Assembly: GCA_003157595.1 (NCBI GenBank)
Contig: PMKB01000020.1
Coordinates: 1-7,183, forward strand
DNA from: Solirubrobacterales bacterium
GTDB lineage: Bacteria > Actinomycetota > Thermoleophilia > Solirubrobacterales > Solirubrobacteraceae
Length of the DNA: 7,183 bases
Direction: 5' to 3'
In this document: positions 1-5,847 of the stretch, piece after piece
Numbering within the stretch: the stretch's first letter is position 1
Layout of the letters: each line of letters starts with the position of its first letter
The notes under the pieces: generated by a model
Database searches by the model: none
What the model saw: the letters and a program-made list of their open reading frames with translations, nothing else
Told to the model about the DNA's origin: nothing
Made by a program: the position numbers and the translations under genes

Positions 1-93
1 CAGGACGCCTCGCCCGACGCCGCCGCCAACCAGGACGCCTCGCCCGACGCCGCCGCCGCCGAGCAGGACGCGTCGCCCGACGCTTCGGCCGAG
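1..93 (+). repeat. 30-bp in-frame tandem repeat in the S6 tail
   Basis: Positions 1-30 and 31-60 are near-identical 30-bp units (two mismatches, changing the final Asn codon to Ala). A third, more diverged unit begins at 64 after an inserted GAG codon and runs to about 93. Each unit encodes a ten-residue block starting QDASPDA. More repeats may lie upstream of the window. The near-identity at DNA level suggests recent slippage or unequal recombination rather than old protein-level conservation. Confidence 0.85.
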
Positions 94-153
94 CCGCCGG
101 CGCCGCCGGACGCTTCCGCCGAGGACGGCGACGCGGAACTCGTCAGCGCCTGA
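1..153 (+). CDS. rpsF: Probable 30S ribosomal protein S6 (bS6), C-terminal tail only (5' partial)
   Basis: Only the last 50 codons are present, ending in TGA at 151-153. The visible protein is a low-complexity, acidic Ala/Asp/Pro tail built on repeats of QDASPDAAA(N/A), followed by a degenerate PPDASAEDGD stretch. No part of the folded S6 domain lies in the window, so the name is inferred from gene order: a gene directly upstream of ssb-rpsR-rplI is almost always rpsF in bacteria. The reading frame is supported by the in-frame repeats and by the stop placed 94 bases before ssb. In that family S6 binds S18 on the platform of the 30S subunit, and actinobacterial S6 proteins can carry disordered acidic extensions. 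The alternative is another acidic-tailed protein inserted upstream of ssb. Confidence 0.62.
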   Translation, partial: QDASPDAAANQDASPDAAAAEQDASPDASAEPPAPPDASAEDGDAELVSA

Positions 154-180
154 ATTCCTGCAAACAGCGTCCACCCCGAC

Positions 181-197
181 GGCGATCTCCGATCGCC
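181..197 (+). promoter_or_regulatory. Perfect 7-bp hairpin between rpsF and ssb
   Basis: GGCGATC-TCC-GATCGCC forms a perfect seven-base-pair stem with a three-base loop, followed by TCTCT rather than a true U-run. It lies in the rpsF-ssb spacer, 28 bases after the rpsF stop. It could be a weak terminator or attenuator that tunes expression of downstream genes, or an RNA processing or stability element. The ssb Shine-Dalgarno (233-239) and a TAGAGT hexamer (202-207) lie downstream, so a secondary ssb promoter is conceivable but has no visible -35. Confidence 0.35.
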
Positions 198-247
198 TCT
201 CTAGAGTGGGACCGCATCCGCTGAGCGCAATCGAAGGAGCCTCTCTC

Positions 248-715
248 ATGGCCGCATCCAACCTCAATGTCGTCGTCCTCACCGGGAACCTGACCCGGGA
301 TCCGGAGCTTCGGTCGCTGCCGAGCGGCACCTCGGTGTGCGACATGCGAGTCGCCGTCAACACCCGCCGCAAGAACAACGCGACCGGTGAGTGGGAGGAC
401 AAGCCCAACTATTTCGACGTCAAGGTCTGGGGTGCGCAGGGCGAGAACTGCGCCCGCTTCCTCTCCAAGGGACGTCCGGTCGCCGTCCAGGGGCGGCTCG
501 AGTGGCGCGAATGGGAGACCCAGGACGGGCAAAAGCGCCAGGCAGTCGATATCATCGCGGACTCGGTCCAGTTCCTCGGGGGTCGTGACGACGCCGGCGC
601 AGGCGGATTCACGGCTTCGGTGGGCGGATCGCGAAGCGATGTACCGGTCGATGAGCGGGACTTTCAAACCGCCGCGAGCGGCGCCGGCATCGGCGACGAC
701 GACATACCGTTCTAG
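248..715 (+). CDS. ssb: Single-stranded DNA-binding protein
   Basis: This 155-residue protein is a bacterial SSB, which coats single-stranded DNA during replication, repair and recombination as a homotetramer. The N-terminal OB fold (about residues 1-110) opens with NVVVLTGNLTRDPELR and contains the typical NYFDVKVWGAQGENCARFLSKG block and the GRLEWREWE strand. A short Gly/Ala/Ser/Asp linker (about 113-148) leads to the acidic tip DDDIPF, the peptide through which SSB recruits partner repair and replication proteins. The linker is at the short end for actinobacteria. The ATG at 248 is chosen because GAAGGAG at 233-239 is well spaced and the OB fold starts at once; an in-frame ATG at 206 would add 14 unrelated residues. 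It lies between rpsF and rpsR in the standard order. Confidence 0.97.
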   Translation: MAASNLNVVVLTGNLTRDPELRSLPSGTSVCDMRVAVNTRRKNNATGEWEDKPNYFDVKVWGAQGENCARFLSKGRPVAVQGRLEWREWETQDGQKRQAVDIIADSVQFLGGRDDAGAGGFTASVGGSRSDVPVDERDFQTAASGAGIGDDDIPF

Positions 716-730
716 ACAGCTAAGGATCAG

Positions 731-1060
731 ATGGCAAAGCAGCGAGCTGGCCGGGAGAAGCCCGGCCGTCGGCGCGAGAAGCGCGGAGGACCGAGCAGCG
801 GCAGGCGCAAGCCGTGCCTGCACTGCAAGGACAAGATCGATCAGGTCGACTACAAGGATGTCGTCGGCCTGCGCAAGTTCATCTCCGAGAAGGGCAAGAT
901 CCGCTCGCGCCGGATCAGCGGTGCCTGCCGCCGCCACCAGAGCCAGATTGCACGCGCCGTCAAGCGCGCTCGTGAGCTCGCGCTGCTCCCCTACGTGAAC
1001 GAGGGAGCAGTCGAGAGCACCGGCGGGCGTCGCGACCGCGATCGTGACCGCGACCGCTGA
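731..1060 (+). CDS. rpsR: 30S ribosomal protein S18 (bS18), cysteine-containing form
   Basis: This 109-residue protein is bS18, which pairs with S6 on the 30S platform. The core contains KPCLHCKDK, the central [18 protein letters not shown] segment and SGACRRHQ. Cys29, Cys32, Cys66 and His69 form the putative zinc ligand set of the 'C+' S18 type, as opposed to the cysteine-free paralogs found in some actinobacteria. It is longer than the usual 75-90 residues: there is a basic N-terminal extension of about 25 residues, and the C-terminus ends in alternating Arg-Asp (RDRDRDRDR) coded by a hexanucleotide-like repeat at about 1030-1057. AAGGA at 722-726 precedes the ATG. Its stop overlaps the rplI start by one base, implying translational coupling. 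Confidence 0.97.
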   Translation: MAKQRAGREKPGRRREKRGGPSSGRRKPCLHCKDKIDQVDYKDVVGLRKFISEKGKIRSRRISGACRRHQSQIARAVKRARELALLPYVNEGAVESTGGRRDRDRDRDR

Positions 1061-1512
1061 TGCCCCAGGCGATCCTGCTTGACGACGTCGAGTCGCTCGG
1101 TGAGCGCGGCGCGGTCGTCGACGTCTCGAAGGGCTACCTGCGCAACTACCTGATCCCGCGCAAGCTCGCGCTGCCCGCGACCGCAGGCGCGCTCAACGCC
1201 GCCCGCCAGCGCGTCGAGGCGGCGCAGCGCTCCGAGCGCCAGGCGATCGAGCAGGCGTCGGAGAACGCGGCGATGCTCTCGCGCACGGTGCTGACGATCT
1301 CCCAGCAGGCCGGCGACGACGGGCGCCTGTTCGGCTCGGTGACCAACCAGGACATCGTCGACGCGGTGCTCGAAGCCCGCGGCCTGAAGCTCGACAAGCG
1401 CCACGTCCACCTCGAGGAGCCGATCAAGAGCGTCGGCACCTACATGGTCGTCGTCGAGATCTCAGACGGCGTCACCGCGACGATCAAAACGATCGTCAGC
1501 GCCGCGAAGTAG
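1060..1512 (+). CDS. rplI: 50S ribosomal protein L9 (bL9)
   Basis: This 150-residue, full-length bL9 binds 23S rRNA at the base of the L1 stalk and reaches across the ribosome, affecting frame maintenance. The N-terminal rRNA-binding domain (about residues 1-50) has the family signature KGYLRNYLIPRKLA at about 24-37. A long connecting helix rich in Ala, Glu and Arg follows (about 42-75), then the C-terminal domain with GRLFGSVTNQDI and a closing beta strand. The ATG at 1060 overlaps the rpsR stop (TGATG), and no strong Shine-Dalgarno is visible upstream, so translation probably depends on ribosomes finishing rpsR. It ends the ribosomal operon in this window: a hairpin follows, and dnaB, often next to rplI, is not present. 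Confidence 0.97.
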   Translation: MPQAILLDDVESLGERGAVVDVSKGYLRNYLIPRKLALPATAGALNAARQRVEAAQRSERQAIEQASENAAMLSRTVLTISQQAGDDGRLFGSVTNQDIVDAVLEARGLKLDKRHVHLEEPIKSVGTYMVVVEISDGVTATIKTIVSAAK

Positions 1513-1519
1513 CGGCACC

Positions 1520-1538
1520 CAGGCGCGGGTTGCGCCTG
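1520..1538 (+). terminator. Putative terminator hairpin after rplI
   Basis: CAGGCGC-GGGTT-GCGCCTG forms a perfect seven-base-pair, almost all G/C stem with a five-base loop, eight bases after the rplI stop. No U-run follows, which is common for high-GC actinobacterial hairpins but lowers certainty. The position fits the end of the rpsF-ssb-rpsR-rplI operon and comes just before the lipoprotein's own promoter-like hexamer, so it would separate the two transcription units. Confidence 0.45.
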
Positions 1539-1550
1539 CCCTCGCCGAGC

Positions 1551-1562
1551 TAACCTGAGCGC
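1551..1562 (+). promoter_or_regulatory. Leaderless-type -10 element for the lipoprotein gene
   Basis: TAACCT at 1551-1556 matches the TANNNT -10 pattern and is followed by exactly six bases before GTG at 1563. That places the expected transcription start at or next to the start codon, and no Shine-Dalgarno is present. A weak TTGCGC at 1530-1535 could act as a -35 with a short 15-base spacer, but it overlaps the hairpin after rplI. Confidence 0.45.
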
Positions 1563-2138
1563 GTGTCGCGTCTCTCGTGTGCTCCGCGTCCTGTGGCGGC
1601 GTCGCTCCTGCTCGGGATGACCCTGAGCGTTGCTGCTTGTGGGTCGAGCGCAGATGACGCCCAGCGAGCCTCGAGCGGCCACGCACGCAGCTTGACTCCT
1701 GCATGCTCCGCACGCGCAGGCGACGTCCTCGCGCGCGCCGCAGCGGTCCCGGCGGACGAGGTCGTCACCTCCGGGCTCGTGGCGCCCGGTGGTGGGGCCG
1801 GCTGCCGCTACACGATGGTTCGCCATCCAGGCCGCGCTCTGCACGTCATCGTCGGACTCGACAGCGCACCGCAGGCCTACTACCGGCTCGAGAGAGAGGT
1901 AGTCGAGTACGGCCAGAACGTCATCTGGGACCATCAGGGCGAGGGTGCCTACCCGCGCCACATCCCGAATCTGGGCCTCGACGCGGACTGGTTTCGCAAC
2001 GAGCGCCAGCTCGTGACAACCGACGGGGTTCGGTTGATCACCATCACCGTGTCCGGTCCGGCGCAGGGGGACGCGCGTGAGCGGATCGCCGAGGACCTCG
2101 CCCGCGTCTATCTCGGTCGCCTGATCGCCCCGCGCTGA
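1563..2138 (+). CDS. Putative secreted lipoprotein, function unknown
   Basis: This 191-residue protein has a lipoprotein signal peptide: Arg3 and Arg9 in the n-region, a hydrophobic stretch at about 11-25 (VAASLLLGMTLSVAAC), and a lipobox ending VAAC with Cys26 as the predicted lipidated residue. A Ser/Asp-rich linker follows. The mature part has two more cysteines, Cys48 and Cys81, that could form a disulfide, and an alpha/beta-looking domain that includes DSAPQAYYRLEREVVEYGQN and a closing helix AREDL-like region near the C-terminus. The layout loosely resembles small actinobacterial Cys-pair lipoproteins such as the DUF3558 type, but I cannot assign a family. It would sit on the outer face of the cytoplasmic membrane. 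GTG at 1563 gives a complete signal peptide and follows TAACCT by six bases. The MFS gene downstream is close, but no shared pathway is evident. Confidence 0.85.
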   Translation: MSRLSCAPRPVAASLLLGMTLSVAACGSSADDAQRASSGHARSLTPACSARAGDVLARAAAVPADEVVTSGLVAPGGGAGCRYTMVRHPGRALHVIVGLDSAPQAYYRLEREVVEYGQNVIWDHQGEGAYPRHIPNLGLDADWFRNERQLVTTDGVRLITITVSGPAQGDARERIAEDLARVYLGRLIAPR

Positions 2139-2306
2139 GGTCGCGTCGTGCGACCGCGTGAACGTGGTCGGAATCCACGCGCTGCGGCGGCACAGCGGGG
2201 CTTCGAAGTGGTGCCCACATTGACCACGCTCTCCTCGTCGGCGCCGCGATTTCTCAGACCGCCAGGACGGTGTGCGCTCGACGCGCCGATGTGCGAGATC
2301 GTGCGA

Positions 2307-2318
2307 CAAGATGGCCTT
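2307..2318 (+). promoter_or_regulatory. Possible -10 element fixing the MFS start at GTG 2319
   Basis: CAAGAT at 2307-2312 lies exactly six bases before GTG at 2319, the same spacing as the TANNNT hexamers before three other genes here. It keeps the key A at position 2 and T at position 6 but has C at position 1. No -35 is visible. It is weaker than the others and is mainly useful as support for the start choice. Confidence 0.3.
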
Positions 2319-3512
2319 GTGCCCTCGGCTCCGACCCGCCGGTCCGCCGTCGCCGATCTTCTGCGCAGGCCCCGGTATCCAAGCTTTGCCCTGACCGTCC
2401 TGTTATCGCGCGCCAGCGGAACGATGTTCAACATCGCGGGCGTGCTGCTCGTGCTCGGGCGGACGGGCAGTGCTCCGCTCGCCGGGGCGACGGCCGCCGC
2501 CGCGGTCTTGCCGGGGGCGCTGAGCGGCCCGATCCTCGGTGCGTGGCTCGAGGTGGCCACACACCGGCGGGTGTTGATCGTGATCGATCAGCTCCTGAGT
2601 GTCGTGGGGCTCCTTGCGATCGTCGCGCTCGCGGGGCATGCGCCGAACTGGACCCTGCCGGCCGTCGCGGTGGCCTACAGCATTACCCGCCCGTTCAGCT
2701 CGGGCAGCTTCTACAGCGCGCTGGCCGAAATCGCGGGCCCCGAGTTGCTGGACACGGCCAGTGTGATCGAGGCGTCGAGCCTGAACCTCTCGTTCGTCGT
2801 CGGGCCCGCGCTGGCCGGCGCGCTGGCCGGCGCCACGAGCGCCGCGGCCGCAATCGAGGTGCAGGCTGCGATCACCGTCGTGGTCGTCGTCCTGGTTGCG
2901 ATCAATCCGGCGTTTGAGGCCCGGCCCGAGCAGCGAGCGAAGAGCGTGGCACACGCGCTGGCGCAGGGGACACAGGCGTTGGCACGCAACCCGGTGCTGC
3001 GCGCCACCGGTGCTGCAGGCACCCTGGCCGCGTTTGGGTGGGGCCTGATGACGATCGGCTTTCCGCTCTACGCGGCGCGCACCCTGCACGCCGGAACCAA
3101 CGCCGGCGGCTACCTCTGGGCCGGGATGGCCCTGGGCTCAATCCTTGGCACCTTCGTCCTGCGGGGAAGCCCTTCGCGGCGGCGCATCGGCCTCTCCTAC
3201 GGCATCCTGGGCCTGTCGGCGCTCGTGTGGCCACTGGCTCACGAGCTCACGTTCGGCATTCTCCTGGTCACGCTGACGGGGTTTCTCGAGGGTCCCGCCT
3301 ATTCCGGCACCATAGCTCTGCGCCAGCGCCACACGCCTCCGGCGGTCCGCGCGCAGGTCATGACCACGCTCACCGGCATCGCCATGGTTGCTGCCTCGGC
3401 CGGCGCCGCGATCGGCGGCGTCGTTCATCAGATTCTGCCCCTTGTAATCGCGTTTGCCGTCATCAATGCGGCAGCGGCGCTCACGTCCGCCAAGCTGCGG
3501 CCCCCAGCCTAG
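2319..3512 (+). CDS. Major facilitator superfamily (MFS) transporter
   Basis: From GTG 2319 the protein has 397 residues, a normal MFS length, with a hydrophobic profile compatible with 10-12 membrane helices in two halves separated by a charged cytoplasmic stretch (about residues 198-225, PAFEARPEQRAKS). The first helix follows a basic N-terminus (LLRRPRYPSFALTVLLSRASG). The loop after helix 2 (GAWLEVATHRRVLIVIDQ, about 74-91) is a degenerate MFS motif A. FVVGPALAGALAG at about 159-171 is typical of the drug-efflux/ENTS-like MFS group. The substrate cannot be told; proton-driven efflux of a small molecule is the usual role. The frame stays open back to GTG 2148, with GAGG at 2137-2140, and through ATG 2289, but the added 57 residues are soluble, poor in G/C third positions and unlike an MFS N-terminus, so 2319 is preferred. 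Confidence 0.88.
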   Translation: MPSAPTRRSAVADLLRRPRYPSFALTVLLSRASGTMFNIAGVLLVLGRTGSAPLAGATAAAAVLPGALSGPILGAWLEVATHRRVLIVIDQLLSVVGLLAIVALAGHAPNWTLPAVAVAYSITRPFSSGSFYSALAEIAGPELLDTASVIEASSLNLSFVVGPALAGALAGATSAAAAIEVQAAITVVVVVLVAINPAFEARPEQRAKSVAHALAQGTQALARNPVLRATGAAGTLAAFGWGLMTIGFPLYAARTLHAGTNAGGYLWAGMALGSILGTFVLRGSPSRRRIGLSYGILGLSALVWPLAHELTFGILLVTLTGFLEGPAYSGTIALRQRHTPPAVRAQVMTTLTGIAMVAASAGAAIGGVVHQILPLVIAFAVINAAAALTSAKLRPPA

Positions 3513-3521
3513 GCCTTGGGG
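3502..3521 (+). terminator. Possible hairpin over the MFS stop codon
   Basis: CCCCAG at 3502-3507 pairs with TTGGGG at 3516-3521 (one G-U pair), leaving an eight-base loop that contains the TAG stop. An alternative fold is the eight-base palindrome GCCTAGGC at 3507-3514. No U-run follows. It may help end the MFS transcript, but the evidence is weak. Confidence 0.25.
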
Positions 3522-3739
3522 CGCTCAACATCCGGGCGAATTTCGAGCATCCGCCATTGGGTGCAGGCGGGCGTGCGGGGCGGATTGGCGGACGGCGACG
3601 GGTGGGCGCGAGGGCTCCGAGAACCGGATGCTCGGTGCGAGGTCGAGGGGCGCCGCGGAGCGACGACTGCACTGGCCGGCGGCCACGGCTCAAACGGGCA
3701 ACCGGCAGTCGCGGGCGGCCGGGTTCGTGGCCGGGCCTG

Positions 3740-3751
3740 TAGCTTTGGGCG
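3740..3751 (+). promoter_or_regulatory. Leaderless-type -10 element for the methyltransferase gene
   Basis: TAGCTT at 3740-3745 fits TANNNT and stands exactly six bases before GTG at 3752. There is no Shine-Dalgarno between them. No convincing -35 is seen 16-18 bases upstream. The rest of the 239-base gap after the MFS gene (3513-3739) shows no gene or clear structure. Confidence 0.45.
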
Positions 3752-4408
3752 GTGAGCGATTTGGTCGCCTCAGCGGCGCTGAGATACGCCGAGGAGAATA
3801 CGAGCCCATTCGAGGGCCCGCTGGCGGTCGCGGCCGCATGGACGCAGGACAACACTTCCGCGCCCGCGATGATGAGCGGCCTCGCGGAGGCGAGACTGCT
3901 GGAGGCATTGATCGTGGCCGGTGGCGCGCGTCGCGTGCTCGAGATCGGGACCTTCACCGCAGTCGGAACGCTGTCGATGGCGGCAGCGGTGCCTGCGGAT
4001 GGCCGTGTCACGACCCTTGAGGTCGACGCGGACATTGCCGCGGTGGCGCGCCGTCACATCGACGCCAGTCCACATGGGCGCCGCGTAGAGCTGATCGTGG
4101 GTGACGCGCTGGAGACGATCGCTGGTCTCGAGGGCCCGTTCGACCTGGTCTACATAGATGCGTGGAAGGCTGACTATCCGGCGTACTTCGACGCTGTCGT
4201 GCCGAAGCTCGCTGAGCGAGGCGTGATTGTCGCTGACAACCTGTTCCGCGACGGAGCCGCGTTGGACCCGACCGCGCAGGACGAGGGCACGCTCGGGATG
4301 CGGGAGTTCGCCAGCGCAGTCCAGCGCGACGTGCGGGTGCGCAACGTGCTGCTGACGATCGGGGACGGAGTGATGCTGGCCTGGCGCCGTCCGCCTGACG
4401 AGCAATGA
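3752..4408 (+). CDS. SAM-dependent O-methyltransferase, COMT/CCoAMT family
   Basis: This 218-residue protein matches the length and layout of the metal-dependent O-methyltransferase family 3 (catechol/caffeoyl-CoA type), which moves a methyl group from S-adenosylmethionine to a hydroxyl of a catechol-like substrate. Helical N-terminal segments lead to MSGLAEARLLEAL (about 41-53). The SAM-binding motif I is RVLEIGTFTAVGTLSMA (61-77), and TTLEVDAD (87-94) carries the acidic residue after strand 2. Putative metal and catalytic residues are Asp136 and Lys139 in YIDAWKADY, and Asp162-Asn163 in VIVADNLFRDG. The DxWK form resembles animal COMT (DHWK) more than the common bacterial DADK. Motif I has TFTAVG in place of the usual TGTGYS-like turn. 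The physiological substrate is unknown and the neighbours do not suggest one. It converges with the minus-strand gene downstream. Confidence 0.93.
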   Translation: MSDLVASAALRYAEENTSPFEGPLAVAAAWTQDNTSAPAMMSGLAEARLLEALIVAGGARRVLEIGTFTAVGTLSMAAAVPADGRVTTLEVDADIAAVARRHIDASPHGRRVELIVGDALETIAGLEGPFDLVYIDAWKADYPAYFDAVVPKLAERGVIVADNLFRDGAALDPTAQDEGTLGMREFASAVQRDVRVRNVLLTIGDGVMLAWRRPPDEQ

Positions 4409-4522
4409 CTCTGAGAACCCGAAGGCACTCGCGCCGCCGCTGTCGGAGCGAACGGCGCTCGGGGAAAGGACGCGGCTGCAGGCCCAGCCTCGAGCTCGTC
4501 GGCGCGCCGATGTCCGCGCGAC

Positions 4523-4828
4523 TCAGTGCGAATGCGAGTGGACGTCCATGACCGAGTTGAACCACTCGATCCGAGACGGCTTGGGCGCACTGACCGCGGC
4601 GAATGCGGGACCGAGCTGAGAGGTCATGAACTCGCCCTGGGCTGCCTGGGACTCCCAGACCTCGACGACGATCAGCTTGTCGCCCTTCTCGCCGGAAACA
4701 TGACTCAACATCCCCGCCGGCCAGGCCGTGGAGTCCGGCACGCCCTCCCATCCCAGTTCCTTGTTCACGCGCTTGTAGATCTCGAGCGCATTCGGCTCCG
4801 CGAACTCGATAACGACTACCTCAGCCAT
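4523..4828 (-). CDS. Small ABM-like dimeric alpha/beta-barrel protein with His-rich tail
   Basis: On the minus strand, from ATG at 4828, this is a 101-residue protein. It begins with a beta strand (MAEVVVIEFAEP), followed by an amphipathic helix (NALEIYKRVNKEL), a loop with WPAGMLSHVSGEKGD, a strand KLIVVEVWES and a helix around FMTSQLGPAFAAV. It ends in MDVHSHSH. The pattern of strand, helix, then 'VxVWES...F...LGPA' resembles antibiotic biosynthesis monooxygenase (ABM) and related ferredoxin-like dimeric barrel proteins, which act in quinone or heme chemistry or have no known role. I assign only the fold. The start is firm: AGGGGAGG (complement of 4833-4840) sits four bases before ATG. The open frame continues upstream to 5365 but that part is antisense to the GST gene. 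The alternating His tail could bind metal. It is divergent from the GST gene. Confidence 0.8.
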   Translation of the reverse strand: MAEVVVIEFAEPNALEIYKRVNKELGWEGVPDSTAWPAGMLSHVSGEKGDKLIVVEVWESQAAQGEFMTSQLGPAFAAVSAPKPSRIEWFNSVMDVHSHSH

Positions 4829-4858
4829 GTTGCCTCCCCTGTGAGCTGCCAGACAGAG

Positions 4859-4872
4859 CGCTAAACGTAGCG
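4859..4872. promoter_or_regulatory. Small inverted repeat upstream of the minus-strand ABM-like gene
   Basis: CGCTA-AACG-TAGCG is a perfect 5-bp inverted repeat with a 4-base spacer, 31 bases upstream of the minus-strand start. On the minus strand the centre reads TACGTT, a possible TANNNT -10 (complement of 4864-4869), so a regulator binding here could control that promoter. It lies in the 255-base divergent gap (4829-5083), which otherwise shows no gene. Confidence 0.25.
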
Positions 4873-5068
4873 TGAAACCGCGACGACCGACGGCGAGGCC
4901 AGCTGCACCCCGACGTGTGCCCAACCCGAGCGGATCAAGCCCGCGAACCCTGGCGCGCTTGCTCGGGGCGGAAATGAGCGTACGTCGTGTGACCGCTCTC
5001 GCCCCCCGTCCGGCCGGCGTCTCGGGGTGGCCGGGCGGGGGCCGCGGGCCCTGTGGCAAGGGCGGTGC

Positions 5069-5083
5069 GATACTGGGCCGATC
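5069..5083 (+). promoter_or_regulatory. Possible -10 element for the GST-like gene
   Basis: GATACT at 5069-5074 matches the -10 consensus at four of six positions and lies nine bases before GTG 5084. A start of transcription about seven bases downstream would leave a leader of only a few bases. No Shine-Dalgarno is visible in front of this GTG. Confidence 0.35.
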
Positions 5084-5686
5084 GTGCCGCGCCTCTACTA
5101 CATGCCCCGCTCGCGCTCGAGCCGCGTCCTGTGGCTGCTCGCAGAGATCGGCGCACCCTACGATCTGACGAAGCTCACGCCCGAGGAGCGCAGGTCCGCC
5201 GACCATCTCGCGCGCCATCCACTGGGGCGCGTTCCGGCACTCGAGCTCGATGACGGCACGGTCATGTTCGAGTCCGCAGCGATCTGCCTTCAGCTCGCCG
5301 ACCTCCATCCCGATGCCGGTTTGATCGCGCCGCTCGGATCGGCCGAGCGGGCGCTCGTCTACCAATGGTCCCTGTTCGCAATGACCGAGCTCGAGGCGCC
5401 GCTGTATCGCTGGATCCGCGAGGCCGTTGGGGACTCGGCCGATCCGTCAACTCGCGAGCGTTTCGCGCAGGCCGCCGCGGCGCTCGAGGCGGCGCTGAAC
5501 GACCACGACTGGCTGGTCGGAGACCGCTTCACCGTCGCCGACGTGCTCTGCGCCAGCGTGCTCGACAGCGCCCACTCGCGGGAGCTGCTCGAAACATGGC
5601 CCGGGCTGCAGGCCTATGTCGAACGCGCCGAGGCGCGTCCCGCTTTCGTCGCGGCGGCGGAGATCTCGAACCAACCGCGTAGCTAG
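5084..5686 (+). CDS. Glutathione S-transferase-fold protein
   Basis: From GTG 5084 this is a 200-residue protein with the two-domain layout of cytosolic GSTs. The N-terminal thioredoxin-like domain (about 1-78) opens RLYYMPRSRSSRVLWLLAE, where a Ser around positions 10-13 would be the usual activating residue in bacterial enzymes. It includes GRVPALELDDG with the cis-Pro (Val50-Pro51) and the Glu63-Ser64 pair that contacts the gamma-glutamyl part of glutathione. The all-helical C-terminal domain contains WLVGDRFTVADVLCASVL, the conserved N-capping region, and closes with YVERAEARPAF. Such enzymes conjugate or reduce electrophiles with glutathione. Most actinobacteria make mycothiol instead, so the thiol used here is open. 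The frame extends back to ATG 5027 but the added 19 residues do not fit the fold. It is divergent from the ABM-like gene. Confidence 0.92.
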   Translation: MPRLYYMPRSRSSRVLWLLAEIGAPYDLTKLTPEERRSADHLARHPLGRVPALELDDGTVMFESAAICLQLADLHPDAGLIAPLGSAERALVYQWSLFAMTELEAPLYRWIREAVGDSADPSTRERFAQAAAALEAALNDHDWLVGDRFTVADVLCASVLDSAHSRELLETWPGLQAYVERAEARPAFVAAAEISNQPRS

Positions 5687-5847
5687 CGCACAGCGCCGTC
5701 GCCCGCGCTCGGTCTGGACGAAAGCAGTGGTGTCTGGGGTAGGCAGCGCGAGCGGTCTGTCGAGGGGGTGCTGGCTGGTGGCCGTGGGTGCCGCCGGTGC
5801 GATGAGAAACGCGTGGTGGTGGCGCGCGTATCGTCGCCGCGCGCGCG

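Noticed and set aside
1..93. Possible CRISPR or other spaced-repeat array
   Set aside because: The repeats are direct, adjacent and in frame with a coding sequence, with no unique spacers.
143..937. Minus-strand open frame (264 codons) opposite ssb and rpsR
   Set aside because: It is the antisense shadow of two certain genes.
1440..2309. Long minus-strand open frame (289 codons) across the rplI end and the lipoprotein gene
   Set aside because: It spans two plus-strand genes and the hairpin between them, and has no recognisable motif or ribosome site.
3513..3739. Possible small gene in the gap after the MFS gene
   Set aside because: Open frames there lack ribosome sites, run into the methyltransferase in the wrong frame and show no domain-like sequence.
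4499..4510. 12-bp perfect palindrome TCGGCGCGCCGA between the convergent methyltransferase and ABM-like genes
   Set aside because: Short GC palindromes are frequent at this base composition and it has no loop or U-run. A nearby 5-bp stem (4446-4460) is equally weak, so neither is called a terminator.
4526..4864. Plus-strand open frame (112 codons) opposite the ABM-like gene
   Set aside because: The minus-strand product has a coherent fold and a strong ribosome site; the plus-strand reading has neither.
4829..5365. Upstream extension of the ABM-like minus-strand frame
   Set aside because: The added residues are antisense to the GST gene and low-complexity, while a strong AGGGGAGG sits right before the internal ATG at 4828.
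5687..5847. Possible riboswitch or small RNA in the G-rich gap before the MoaD-like gene
   Set aside because: I could not find a recognised riboswitch core or a convincing long stem, and the TAGGAT-N6-GTG layout suggests the gene has no leader to carry one.
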